In this document: positions 1 to 7,423 of the stretch, in pieces
How positions within the stretch are numbered: position 1 is the first letter of the stretch
How the letters are laid out: every line of letters starts with the position of its first letter
From: Variovorax paradoxus
GTDB taxonomy: Bacteria > Pseudomonadota > Gammaproteobacteria > Burkholderiales > Burkholderiaceae_C
Assembly (NCBI RefSeq): GCF_000834655.1
Contig: NZ_JXQQ01000020.1
Span: 1-64,000 of the forward strand
Direction: 5' to 3'
DNA: 64,000 nucleotides
Program-made: the position numbers and the translations under genes
The notes under the pieces: generated by a model
Told to the model about the DNA's origin: nothing
Database searches by the model: none
The model's input: only the letters and a program-made list of their open reading frames with translations

Positions 1-1241
1 ATCTCGGTGGTCTGCGCATTGGTGAAAACGTCGACGTTCGCCAGGCTCTTGAGCTTGCGCTGCAGCACCGCATCGGCGCGAAGGGCAGTGTCGAACTCGA
101 TCAGCGTGACGTGGCCCACGATGCCGGCCAGGTCGATCGCCGCTTCGACGCCCGAGTTGCCGCCGCCGATGACCGCGACGCGCTTGCCCTTGAACAGCGG
201 GCCGTCGCAATGCGGGCAGTAGGCCACGCCCTTGTTCTTGAACTCGTGCTCGCCGGGCACATTGATGTTGCGCCAGCGCGCGCCGGTCGAGATGATGATC
301 GACTTGCTCTTGAGCGCAGCGCCGCTTTCGAGCTGCACCTCGATCAGGTCCTTGCCGGGCACCAGGGCCTTGGCGCGCTGCAGATTCATGATGTCGACGT
401 CGTAGTCGCGCACGTGCTCCTCGAGCGCATGGGCGAACTTCGGGCCCTCGGTTTCCTTGATCGAGATGAAGTTCTCGATGCCCAGCGTGTCGAGCACCTG
501 GCCGCCGAAACGCTCCGACGCCACGCCGGTGCGAATGCCCTTGCGAGCCGCATACACGGCGGCTGCGGCGCCGGCCGGGCCACCGCCGACGATCAGCACG
601 TCGAACGGGTCCTTGGCGTCGATCTTCTTTGCTTCGCGCTCGACGCCGCTGGTGTCGATCTTGGCGAGGATTTCTTCCAGGCTCATGCGGCCCTGGCCGA
701 ATTCGGTGCCGTTCAGGAAGACGGTCGGCACAGCCATGATCTGGCGTTCCTTCACTTCGTCCTGGAAGGTGCCACCTTCGATCATCGTGGTGCGGATGCG
801 CGGGTTCTGGATCGCCATCAGGTTCAGCGCCTGGACGACGTCGGGGCAGTTGTGGCAGGTGAGCGAAACGTAGATCTCGAACTCGAAGTCGCCGTCGAGC
901 GCCTTGATCTGGTCGAGCACGGCTTGTTCGACCTTGGGCGGGTAGCCGCCGATCTGCAGCAAGGCAAGGATCAGCGAGGTGAATTCGTGGCCCATCGGCA
1001 GGCCGGCGAAACGCGGGCCGTGGTTCTCGCTCGGGCGGTTGACCGAGAAAGAAGGCTTGCGGTGGCTGTCGTCGCGGCTCTCGGTCAGCTTGACCAGCGG
1101 CGAAGACTCGGCGACGTCCTTCAGCAGCGACAACATCTCGCCCGAGGCCTTGCTGTCGTCGAGCGAGGCAACGATTTCGATCGGTTGCGTGGCGCGTTCG
1201 AGGTAACTCTTCAATTGGGCTTTGGTGCTGGCGTCGAGCAT
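1..1241 (-). CDS. ahpF: Alkyl hydroperoxide reductase subunit F (partial, C-terminus beyond window)
   Basis: NAD(P)H-dependent flavoprotein that re-reduces AhpC in the cytoplasm. About 413 of roughly 520 residues are visible, and the C-terminal part is cut by the left edge. The N-terminal double thioredoxin-like domain carries the CHNC pair at Cys129/Cys132, the positions known in enteric AhpF. It is followed by the FAD-binding GGGPAG motif and, near residue 345, the redox-active CPHC pair followed by DGPLF. A second nucleotide-binding GGGNSG motif comes after that. The ATG start gives the family's standard N-terminus. It lies 90 bp downstream of ahpC on the same strand, but a terminator-like hairpin separates them, so ahpF probably gets part of its transcription by read-through or from its own promoter. 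Confidence 0.95.
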   Translation of the reverse strand, partial: MLDASTKAQLKSYLERATQPIEIVASLDDSKASGEMLSLLKDVAESSPLVKLTESRDDSHRKPSFSVNRPSENHGPRFAGLPMGHEFTSLILALLQIGGYPPKVEQAVLDQIKALDGDFEFEIYVSLTCHNCPDVVQALNLMAIQNPRIRTTMIEGGTFQDEVKERQIMAVPTVFLNGTEFGQGRMSLEEILAKIDTSGVEREAKKIDAKDPFDVLIVGGGPAGAAAAVYAARKGIRTGVASERFGGQVLDTLGIENFISIKETEGPKFAHALEEHVRDYDVDIMNLQRAKALVPGKDLIEVQLESGAALKSKSIIISTGARWRNINVPGEHEFKNKGVAYCPHCDGPLFKGKRVAVIGGGNSGVEAAIDLAGIVGHVTLIEFDTALRADAVLQRKLKSLANVDVFTNAQTTE

Positions 1242-1283
1242 GACGGACTCACTTTCGATAACTGAAAACTATCAACTGGGGAC

Positions 1284-1317
1284 AAAAAAGCCCGGGGCCT
1301 TATGAGCACCCGGGCTT
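1284..1317 (-). terminator. Intrinsic terminator after ahpC
   Basis: Read on the minus strand, a GC-rich stem (AGCCCGGG paired with CCCGGGCT across a 13-nt loop) is followed by six T. It sits between ahpC and ahpF and so would attenuate ahpF transcription relative to ahpC. Confidence 0.8.
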
Positions 1318-1331
1318 TCGCACGGGAGCGC

Positions 1332-1895
1332 TTAGATCTTGCCGACGAGGTCGAACGACGGGGCGATGGTCTTGTCGCCTTCATTCCACTTGGCCGGGCA
1401 GACTTCGTTCGGGTGTGCGGCGGTGTAGACGGCTGCCTTGAGCTTGCGCAGGGTTTCCTTGACGTCGCGGGCGATTTCGTTGGAGTGAACTTCGGCGGTC
1501 TTGATGATGCCCTCGGGGTTGATCACGAAGGTGCCGCGCAGTGCCAGGCCTTCTTCAGGAATATGCACGCCGAAAGCGTTGGTCAGGGTGTGGGTCGGGT
1601 CGCCAACCAGGGGGAACTTGGCCTTGCCAACGGCCGGCGACGTGTCGTGCCAGACCTTGTGCGAGAAGTGCGTGTCGGTGGTGACGATATAGACCTCGGC
1701 ACCCAGCTTCTGGAATTCGGGGTAGTTGTCGGCAGCGTCTTCGACTTCGGTCGGGCAGTTGAAGGTGAAGGCCGCCGGCATGAAGATCAGCACGGACCAT
1801 TTGCCCTTGAGCGTCTCGTCGGACACGTCGATGAACTTGCCGTTGAGGTAGGCCTGGGTCTTGAAGGGCTGGACTTGGGTGTTGATCAGGGACAT
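1332..1895 (-). CDS. ahpC: Alkyl hydroperoxide reductase subunit C (2-Cys peroxiredoxin)
   Basis: Cytoplasmic peroxidase that reduces hydrogen peroxide and organic hydroperoxides and is recycled by AhpF. The protein is 187 residues, the family's usual length. Peroxidatic Cys47 lies in FNCPTE (the enteric enzyme has FVCPTE) and resolving Cys166 in VCPAKW near the C-terminus, so this is a typical AhpC/Prx1-type enzyme. A promoter with a strong -10 and an OxyR-like site lies 40-80 bp upstream, and ahpF follows downstream after a terminator hairpin. High expression with attenuated ahpF is the usual stoichiometry for this pair. Confidence 0.97.
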   Translation of the reverse strand: MSLINTQVQPFKTQAYLNGKFIDVSDETLKGKWSVLIFMPAAFTFNCPTEVEDAADNYPEFQKLGAEVYIVTTDTHFSHKVWHDTSPAVGKAKFPLVGDPTHTLTNAFGVHIPEEGLALRGTFVINPEGIIKTAEVHSNEIARDVKETLRKLKAAVYTAAHPNEVCPAKWNEGDKTIAPSFDLVGKI

Positions 1896-1934
1896 TGGTG
1901 ATTCCTTGGTGGCTGATGAAAAAGGCGAACCATG

Positions 1935-1976
1935 AGTATAGCTACCAATCCCATATTATCAATAGTCATGAGCTAT
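1935..1976 (-). promoter_or_regulatory. ahpC promoter with OxyR-like site
   Basis: On the minus strand TTGATA (1957-1962) and TATACT (1935-1940) are spaced by 16 bp, a near-consensus sigma-70 promoter. Directly overlapping and upstream of the -35 is ATAG-N7-CTAT (1962-1976), which fits the OxyR half-site consensus ATAGnTnnnAnCTAT except at one base. A second, degenerate half would lie at 1940-1954. The position suits activation by contact with RNA polymerase. OxyR control is inferred from the motif and from known ahpC regulation. Confidence 0.6.
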
Positions 1977-2146
1977 TAAAAGTATTGGAGCTTGCTATGT
2001 TTGCGATGATGTTGCGATCGGTTTTCGCGCACCTCAATACGAACGTGTATCACCATCACACGCATGCAGACCGGCGCAGCATGGGATTGCTTGCAAGCCC
2101 GCATCTGCCCCTCTGACAATCACGCTTTCAGAACAAGGAAAAAATC

Positions 2147-2623
2147 ATGAAGGGCGACCCCAAGGTCATCGAACATCTGCAGGCGCAGCTCAAGAACGAG
2201 CTCACCGCAATCAACCAGTACTTCCTGCACTACCGCATGCTCAAGCATTGGGGTCTGGACAAGCTGGCCAAGAAGGAATACGAGGAATCGATCGGCGAGA
2301 TGAAGCACGCCGACAAGCTCATGGACCGCATCTTCATGCTCGACGGCCTGCCCAATCTGCAGGACCTCGGCAAGCTGAACATCGGTGAAGACGTGCCAGA
2401 GCTTCTGCGTTGCGACCTCGGCGCAGAAACCGGCGCACAGGCCACCATCAAGGATGGCATCGCGCATTGCGAATCGGTGCGCGACTATGTCTCGCGCGAC
2501 CTCCTGCAGGAGATCCTGGACGACACGGAAGAGCACATCGACTTCCTCGAGACCCAGATCGATCTGGTCGACCGCGTCGGGCTGCAGAACTACCTGCAAT
2601 CGCAAATGGGCGAACTCGAATAA
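2147..2623 (+). CDS. bfr: Bacterioferritin
   Basis: Haem-containing 24-subunit iron-storage protein of the cytoplasm with ferroxidase activity. The 158 residues match the family from MKGD to the C-terminus. Ferroxidase ligands Glu18, Glu51, His54, Glu94 and His130 and the haem ligand Met52 are all at the standard numbers. Position 127, Glu in Escherichia coli Bfr, is Thr here (sequence TEEH, with Glu at 128 and 129), which is worth an alignment check. It has an AAGGA ribosome-binding site and its own terminator, so it is probably monocistronic. It lies divergent from ahpC, linking iron storage and peroxide defence. Confidence 0.95.
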   Translation: MKGDPKVIEHLQAQLKNELTAINQYFLHYRMLKHWGLDKLAKKEYEESIGEMKHADKLMDRIFMLDGLPNLQDLGKLNIGEDVPELLRCDLGAETGAQATIKDGIAHCESVRDYVSRDLLQEILDDTEEHIDFLETQIDLVDRVGLQNYLQSQMGELE

Positions 2624-2647
2624 GCGCGAGCTTTCGACTTCAATCAG

Positions 2648-2669
2648 CGGGACTTCGGTCCCGTTTTTT
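2648..2669 (+). terminator. bfr terminator
   Basis: CGGGAC, a TTCG tetraloop and GTCCCG are followed by six T. This is a compact factor-independent terminator 25 bp after the bfr stop. Confidence 0.9.
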
Positions 2670-2697
2670 ATTGCTTTACGTAACTTAACCACTGTCA

Positions 2698-2716
2698 AAT
2701 AGCAGTCATTCTCATC
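2698..2716 (+). promoter_or_regulatory. Fur-box-like site before the flavin electron-transfer cluster
   Basis: This 19-bp stretch matches 13 of 18 informative positions of the symmetric Fur consensus AATGAGAATNATTCTCATT; its right half ATTCTCAT is intact. It lies 25 bp before the PepSY gene, where bound Fur would block transcription. Iron control of the five-gene cluster is inferred from this and from the genes downstream. Confidence 0.45.
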
Positions 2717-2741
2717 TGGACGGATAGAATCCGCGCCTTCG

Positions 2742-3386
2742 ATGACTGCTGCCCGCCCCGACAACCGCCGCCGTGCCTACTGGCTCAAGACCCTGCACGA
2801 ATGGCATTGGGTCAGCTCGGCGATATGCCTCATTGGCATGATCCTGTTCAGCGTCACGGGCTTCACCCTCAACCACGCGGGACAGATCGAGGCCAAGCCG
2901 GCCATCACGAAGTTGAACGGCACGCTCGACGAAGCCCTGCGTGCCCGAATCGAACAACAACTGGCTGCCGCCAAGGCGCAAAAAGGCAAGGCGCCACTTC
3001 CGTCCGAACTGCAGGGCTGGGTCCAGAAGACCTGGGATGTCGCTACCGCAGGCCGCGAGGCCGAATGGTCGGAAGACGAAATCTACCTCTCGCTCCCCCG
3101 CCCCGGCGGCGACGCCTGGCTGCGCCTGAGCCTGGCCGACGGCGAGATCGAATACGAGCGCACCGATCGCGGCTGGCTCTCGTACTTCAACGACCTGCAC
3201 AAGGGCCGCAACACCGGCGCCGCCTGGAGCTGGTTCATCGACATCTTCGCGGGCGCCGCGCTGGTCTTCTCGATCACCGGGCTGTTCATTCTCAAGATGC
3301 ACGCGGGCAACCGGCCGTTCACCTGGCCGATGGTGGGCATGGGGCTGGTCGTGCCGGTGCTGCTCGCGTTGTTGTTCATTCATTGA
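2742..3386 (+). CDS. PepSY-associated membrane protein
   Basis: Small inner-membrane protein of 214 residues related to the PepSY-associated TM family. Membrane segments lie near residues 23-43, 164-184 and 195-213, with a periplasmic domain of about 110 residues between the first two. Histidines sit at both membrane faces (His19 and His22 in LHEWHW, His45, His153 in DLHKG, His187), as in family members thought to move electrons across the membrane. It is the first gene of a cluster with an exported flavinylation target, ApbE and a flavodoxin reductase. My inference is that it passes electrons through the membrane to the periplasmic flavoprotein. The direct electron route is not shown by sequence alone. 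Confidence 0.8.
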   Translation: MTAARPDNRRRAYWLKTLHEWHWVSSAICLIGMILFSVTGFTLNHAGQIEAKPAITKLNGTLDEALRARIEQQLAAAKAQKGKAPLPSELQGWVQKTWDVATAGREAEWSEDEIYLSLPRPGGDAWLRLSLADGEIEYERTDRGWLSYFNDLHKGRNTGAAWSWFIDIFAGAALVFSITGLFILKMHAGNRPFTWPMVGMGLVVPVLLALLFIH

Positions 3387-3418
3387 TTGACCGATTGATT
3401 CAGGAAAAGAGGTTCTCC

Positions 3419-3952
3419 GTGCACGTTCGCTATTCACTCGCGCCGATCGCCATGTCGGCGCTGCTCGCCACCCCGGCCTTCGCGGCGAGCCTGGCCGTCA
3501 ACATCGAGATTCCGCGGTTGAACGCCTCCGAATACCACCGCCCCTACGTGGCAACGTGGATCGAGCGCGCCGACAACACGGTCGCGGGCACGCTGGCCGT
3601 CTGGTACGACGTGCGCACCAAGACGAACAATCCCGAAGGCGAAGGCACGAAGTGGCTCAAGGACATGCGCCAGTGGTGGCGCCGCGGCGGCCGCGAACTC
3701 GCGGTGCCCGTCGATGGCGTGACCGGTGCCACCAAGCCCGCCGGCAAGCACCAGCTGAGCTTCAACGAAGGCACGGCGCCAATGCCCAAGCTCGTACCCG
3801 GCGCCTACAAGCTGGTGGTCGAAGCCGCTCGGGAAGTCGGCGGCCGCGAGGTCGTAAGCATCCCGTTCCAGTGGCCGCCGACCGCTGCAACGCAGCCGAC
3901 CGCGACCGGCAAGGAAGAGCTCGGCGAGATCAAGCTCGATCTCAAGCCCTGA
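3419..3952 (+). CDS. Exported DUF2271 protein with predicted covalent FMN site
   Basis: Periplasmic protein of 177 residues. A GTG start at 3419 is chosen because AGAGG lies 6 bp before it and because it gives a full signal peptide ending near AFA-A (residues 20-23). Residues 99-105 read DGVTGAT, an exact match to the Dxx(S/T)GAT motif that ApbE modifies by attaching FMN to the last Thr (here Thr105). An apbE gene lies two genes downstream. I infer that this is a covalent flavoprotein acting as the periplasmic electron carrier of the cluster. The family itself has no assigned reaction that I can rely on. It sits 32 bp after the PepSY gene, in the same transcription unit. Confidence 0.85.
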   Translation: MHVRYSLAPIAMSALLATPAFAASLAVNIEIPRLNASEYHRPYVATWIERADNTVAGTLAVWYDVRTKTNNPEGEGTKWLKDMRQWWRRGGRELAVPVDGVTGATKPAGKHQLSFNEGTAPMPKLVPGAYKLVVEAAREVGGREVVSIPFQWPPTAATQPTATGKEELGEIKLDLKP

Positions 3953-4003
3953 TCGACGACGAACCTCCCCTTCTTCGCAAGCTTCATCCATCAAGGACCT
4001 CCC

Positions 4004-4813
4004 ATGACCCGTTCCACCCTGCGCGCCACCGGCCTCGCCATCGCCCTGTCGGCCATCGCTTCCGTTTCCATGGCGCACAACGCCTGGCTGCTCCCCTCTT
4101 CCACCGTGTTCTCCAAGGCCGACACCGTGAGCGTCGATGCCGCCGTGTCCAACGACCTGTTCGTCGCGAACCACGCGCCGCTGCGGCTCGAGGGCCTGCA
4201 GATCACCGCGCCCGATGGCAACACCGTCAAGCCCGAGAGCGAAGCCAAGCTCAAGTCGCGCAACGTGTTCGACGTGAGCGTTGCGCAACCGGGCACCTAC
4301 CGCATCGCCGTGGTCAATGCGGGCGCCTTCGCGAGCTGGAAGGACAAGGCCACGGGCCAGAACAAGCGTGCACGCGGCACGGCCGAGACGATCGCCAAGG
4401 AAGTGCCGGCCGACGCGCAGGATGTGACGATCTCCCAGTCGTCCGGCCGCATCGAGACCTTCGTGACGGTCGGCAAGCCCTCGTCGCTCAAGCCGATCGG
4501 CCAGGGTCTGGAGCTGATCGTTTCCGGCAGCCCGACCGACCTGGTCAAGGGCGAGAAAGCCAGCTTCACGCTGAACCTCGACGGCCAGCCCGCGAAGAAC
4601 CTCGAAGTGACCGTGACCGCAGGCAACACGCAGTACCGCGACAAGCTCGAGGAAATCAAGCTCAAGACCGACGACAAGGGCCAGTTCAGCGTGACCTGGC
4701 CGACCGCCGGCATGTACTGGCTCGACGCCAGCACCAAGGACACCAAGACCACCGTGCCGCAAGCCAAGGAACGCCGCCTGAGCTATGCGGCAACCCTCGA
4801 AGTGATGCCCTGA
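4004..4813 (+). CDS. Periplasmic DUF4198 family protein
   Basis: Exported protein of 269 residues with a signal peptide whose best cleavage point is SMA-H, so the mature protein would begin with His25 (HNAWLLPS). The rest is predicted to be beta-rich, with a C-terminal Ig-like segment around residues 165-265. DUF4198 proteins are commonly linked with metal uptake. An N-terminal His after cleavage is a classic metal-binding arrangement, but metal binding here is inference. It lies 51 bp after the DUF2271 gene and 15 bp before apbE, in the same frame as apbE, and is part of the iron-linked cluster. Confidence 0.8.
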   Translation: MTRSTLRATGLAIALSAIASVSMAHNAWLLPSSTVFSKADTVSVDAAVSNDLFVANHAPLRLEGLQITAPDGNTVKPESEAKLKSRNVFDVSVAQPGTYRIAVVNAGAFASWKDKATGQNKRARGTAETIAKEVPADAQDVTISQSSGRIETFVTVGKPSSLKPIGQGLELIVSGSPTDLVKGEKASFTLNLDGQPAKNLEVTVTAGNTQYRDKLEEIKLKTDDKGQFSVTWPTAGMYWLDASTKDTKTTVPQAKERRLSYAATLEVMP

Positions 4814-4828
4814 CGCCCGCGCGCTCCC

Positions 4829-5833
4829 TTGGGAATTTCCTTCAGCACCTGGCGCGCGGGCGGCTACGCCAACGCGGCCGTCCCGCGCCGCGCAGACCCC
4901 GCCACATTGCAGCAACTGGGCGGGCAGACGATGGGCACGACCTGGTCGCTGCGCTTCGACAACCCGCGGATGCTTGCGCTGGAGCAGGCGCGCGAGGCGG
5001 TGGAGACCGCGCTTGCACGGGTGATCGCACAGATGAGCCACTGGGAACCGGCCTCGGACATCAGCCGGTTCAACCGCGCGTCCGCGGGCTCGCGTCATGT
5101 GCTGCCCAAGGAGTTCGCCGACGTGATGGCCTGTGCCTCGCATTGGGCGCACGCAAGCGAAGGCGCGATCGATCCGACGGTCGGTCCGCTGGTCGCTTGC
5201 TGGGGGTTCGGCCCTGATGCGAATCCGAGCAGCCTGCCCGCAGCCGAGGTCGTTGCCGCCGTGCGTGCGCGCATCGGCTGGGAGCGGCTGCAGTTCGACG
5301 AAGCAAGCGCCACCCTGCTGCAGCCGGGAGGCATCGTGCTCGACCTCTCAGGCATTGCCAAGGGCTTCGCAGTCGATCAGGGGGTCGAAGCCTTGCACGG
5401 GCTCGGCCTCACCGACCTGCTGTTCGAAATCGGTGGAGAGCTGCGCGGCTCCGGTCACCGCCCCGACGGCCAACCGTGGCAGGTGCTCATCGACGGCGAA
5501 GCGCCGGTCGCTCAGCGCATTGCATTGGCGGACATGGCGATCGCCACATCGGGCGACCGCTGGCATCGCCGCGAGCATGAGGGGCGCCGCTGGTCGCACA
5601 CCATCGATCCGCGCAACGGCGAACCGGTCGCGCATGCGCTGGCGAGCGTCACGGTGCTTCATGCGCAATGCATGCAGGCCGACGCGCTGGCCACCGTGCT
5701 GACCGTGCTCGGACCGGACGATGGCCTGGCCTTCGCAGAGCGGCACGAGGTCGCGGCCCTGTTTGTCAGCCACGACGACACGTCGTCGGCGCCGCGAGCC
5801 ACGCGCGCCTGGCTCGCGCAGGCCGGCGCATGA
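4829..5833 (+). CDS. apbE: FAD:protein FMN transferase (ApbE family)
   Basis: Transfers FMN from FAD to a Thr of a target protein; the likely target is the DUF2271 protein two genes upstream. Family motifs are all present: GQTMGTTW near residue 33, DPTVGPLV, DLSGIAKGFAVDQ, EIGGELRGSG, ATSGDRW, SHTIDPR and the C-terminal MQADALATVL. The start is uncertain. The first possible start after the DUF4198 stop is TTG at 4829, and a second TTG lies at 4907. Neither gives a visible signal peptide or lipobox, which is odd because the target is exported. The stop overlaps the next gene's start (ATGA), indicating coupled translation. Confidence 0.9.
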   Translation: MGISFSTWRAGGYANAAVPRRADPATLQQLGGQTMGTTWSLRFDNPRMLALEQAREAVETALARVIAQMSHWEPASDISRFNRASAGSRHVLPKEFADVMACASHWAHASEGAIDPTVGPLVACWGFGPDANPSSLPAAEVVAAVRARIGWERLQFDEASATLLQPGGIVLDLSGIAKGFAVDQGVEALHGLGLTDLLFEIGGELRGSGHRPDGQPWQVLIDGEAPVAQRIALADMAIATSGDRWHRREHEGRRWSHTIDPRNGEPVAHALASVTVLHAQCMQADALATVLTVLGPDDGLAFAERHEVAALFVSHDDTSSAPRATRAWLAQAGA

Positions 5834-7188
5834 GCGAGGCGATGCTGCGCGCCCTGGGTGCGGGCGCCACGACGGCGGCCTACGCGGCGCTCTGCCTTGC
5901 CGTCTATGCGCGCCAGCGGCGGCTGCGCACCGCGGCGGTCCGCGAGGCAGCGTCGCTCTCGGCCGACGGCGACACGGCGCCCACCCTCGTGGTGTTCGCC
6001 AGCCAGACCGGCCAGGCGGAGACCATCGCCTGGCAGACCGCGCGGCAACTGCGTGCGGCAGGCACCCCGGTGCGCGTGATGGAGCTCAACGCCCTCGACG
6101 CCGTCACGCTCGGTTCCGCGAGCCGCGCGCTCTTCGTGGCAAGCACGTACGGCGAGGGCGATGCACCCGACGGCGCCAGCGTGTTCGCCGAACGCGTGAT
6201 GGATTCGCCCCTCACCCTCTCTTCGCTTCGCTATGCCGTGCTGGCATTGGGCGACCGCCAATACAAGAATTTCTGCGGCTTCGGCCGCACGCTCGATGCA
6301 TGGCTGCATGCGGCGGGCGCCAAGCGCGACTTCGAATGCATCGAGGTCGACAACAGCGATCCAGTCGCGCTGGCTGCCTGGCAGTCACGATGGGGCGAAG
6401 CTGCCATCGATCATGAAGATCCGGCCGATGCCTTCGCGCCATGGCGGCTTGCGAGGCGTGAGCTGCTCAATGCCGGCAGCGCCGGCGCGCCAGTCTTCCA
6501 ACTCGGTCTGGTGCCGCATTCAGGCGCGATGCCCCAGTGGGCTTCCGGCGACCTGGCGCAGATCGCCGTCGCAAGCGATCCCGCGCGGCCGCGCGACTAT
6601 TCGATCGCTTCGCTGCATACCGATGGCGAACTGCAATTGCTGGTGCGACAGGAGCAGCATCCGGATGGCACCCTAGGCACGGCGTCGGGCCTGCTCACAT
6701 CGACGCTCACGCTCGGCGACACGGTCGCACTGCGTCTTCGGCCGCATCGCACCTTCCGCCTCGACGGCAACGAGAGCCGGCCGCTGATCCTCATCGGCAA
6801 CGGCACCGGGCTGGCGGGCCTGCGCGCCCATCTGCGCGCCCGTGCGGCGGCGGGCGAGCACGACAACTGGCTGGTGTTCGGCGAACGCCAGGCGGCTCAC
6901 GATTTCCTGTGTCGCGAGGAGATCGAAGCCTGGCAAGCCAGCGGGGTGCTGCAGCGGCTGGACATGGTGTTTTCGCGCGATCAGCCCGAGCGCCTCTACG
7001 TGCAACATCGCTTGCTGCAATCGGCGGATGCGCTGCGTGCGTGGCTGCGCAACGGCGCGGCCGTGTATGTGTGCGGGAGTCTCCAGGGCATGGCCGCGGG
7101 GGTGGATGCGGCACTGCGACAGGTTGCGGGCGAGCCGCTCTGGAGCGACATGGTGTCCGAGGGACGCTGTCGCCGCGATGTCTACTGA
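5830..7188 (+). CDS. Membrane-anchored flavodoxin/NADPH-flavin reductase (CysJ-like)
   Basis: A diflavin reductase of 452 residues. An N-terminal hydrophobic segment (about residues 5-25) is followed by a flavodoxin-like FMN domain (SQTGQAE, STYGEGDAPDG, GDRQYKNFCGFG) and a ferredoxin-reductase-type FAD/NADPH domain (RDYSIAS, GNGTGLAGLRAHL, YVCGSLQGMAAG, terminal aromatic residue). It should oxidise cytoplasmic NADPH and deliver electrons through FAD and FMN to a membrane partner, most simply the PepSY protein encoded in the same cluster. It resembles sulfite reductase alpha subunits, but no sulfite reductase genes are nearby, so a role in cysteine synthesis is unlikely. Confidence 0.85.
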   Translation: MSEAMLRALGAGATTAAYAALCLAVYARQRRLRTAAVREAASLSADGDTAPTLVVFASQTGQAETIAWQTARQLRAAGTPVRVMELNALDAVTLGSASRALFVASTYGEGDAPDGASVFAERVMDSPLTLSSLRYAVLALGDRQYKNFCGFGRTLDAWLHAAGAKRDFECIEVDNSDPVALAAWQSRWGEAAIDHEDPADAFAPWRLARRELLNAGSAGAPVFQLGLVPHSGAMPQWASGDLAQIAVASDPARPRDYSIASLHTDGELQLLVRQEQHPDGTLGTASGLLTSTLTLGDTVALRLRPHRTFRLDGNESRPLILIGNGTGLAGLRAHLRARAAAGEHDNWLVFGERQAAHDFLCREEIEAWQASGVLQRLDMVFSRDQPERLYVQHRLLQSADALRAWLRNGAAVYVCGSLQGMAAGVDAALRQVAGEPLWSDMVSEGRCRRDVY

Positions 7189-7285
7189 GGCTGTCGTCGA
7201 AGGCGCCAAGCCCGTTTCGCAGTTGCTCGGGAGCAACAAAACTGCGAACTTTCAAATTAAACGCGGCGTCGTTGATTCAAAAGTT

Positions 7286-7304
7286 ATTGCGAAACACTAT
7301 CATT
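7286..7304 (+). promoter_or_regulatory. Fur-box-like site before the siderophore receptor
   Basis: This 19-bp site matches 13 of 18 informative positions of the Fur consensus AATGATAATNATTATCATT, with an intact right half TATCATT. It lies 120 bp before the receptor start; TTGATT at 7272-7277 could be the -35. The rest of the 235-bp gap (7189-7423) is AT-richer than its surroundings and holds no gene that I can support. Confidence 0.5.
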
Positions 7305-7423
7305 CGCACCGCTTTGCATTCACTGCAAATCAACTCACCCAGCCAGTCCCGCCTGCGTTCTCCGCAAGAGCCCCGGACATCGCCAGTCGAGTTCTCCCTG
7401 CTGCTCTTTTCGGAGATAACTAC

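Noticed and set aside
5830..7188. Sulfite reductase flavoprotein role (cysJ)
   Set aside because: The fold matches, but there is an N-terminal membrane helix, no cysI or cysH nearby, and an iron and flavinylation context instead.
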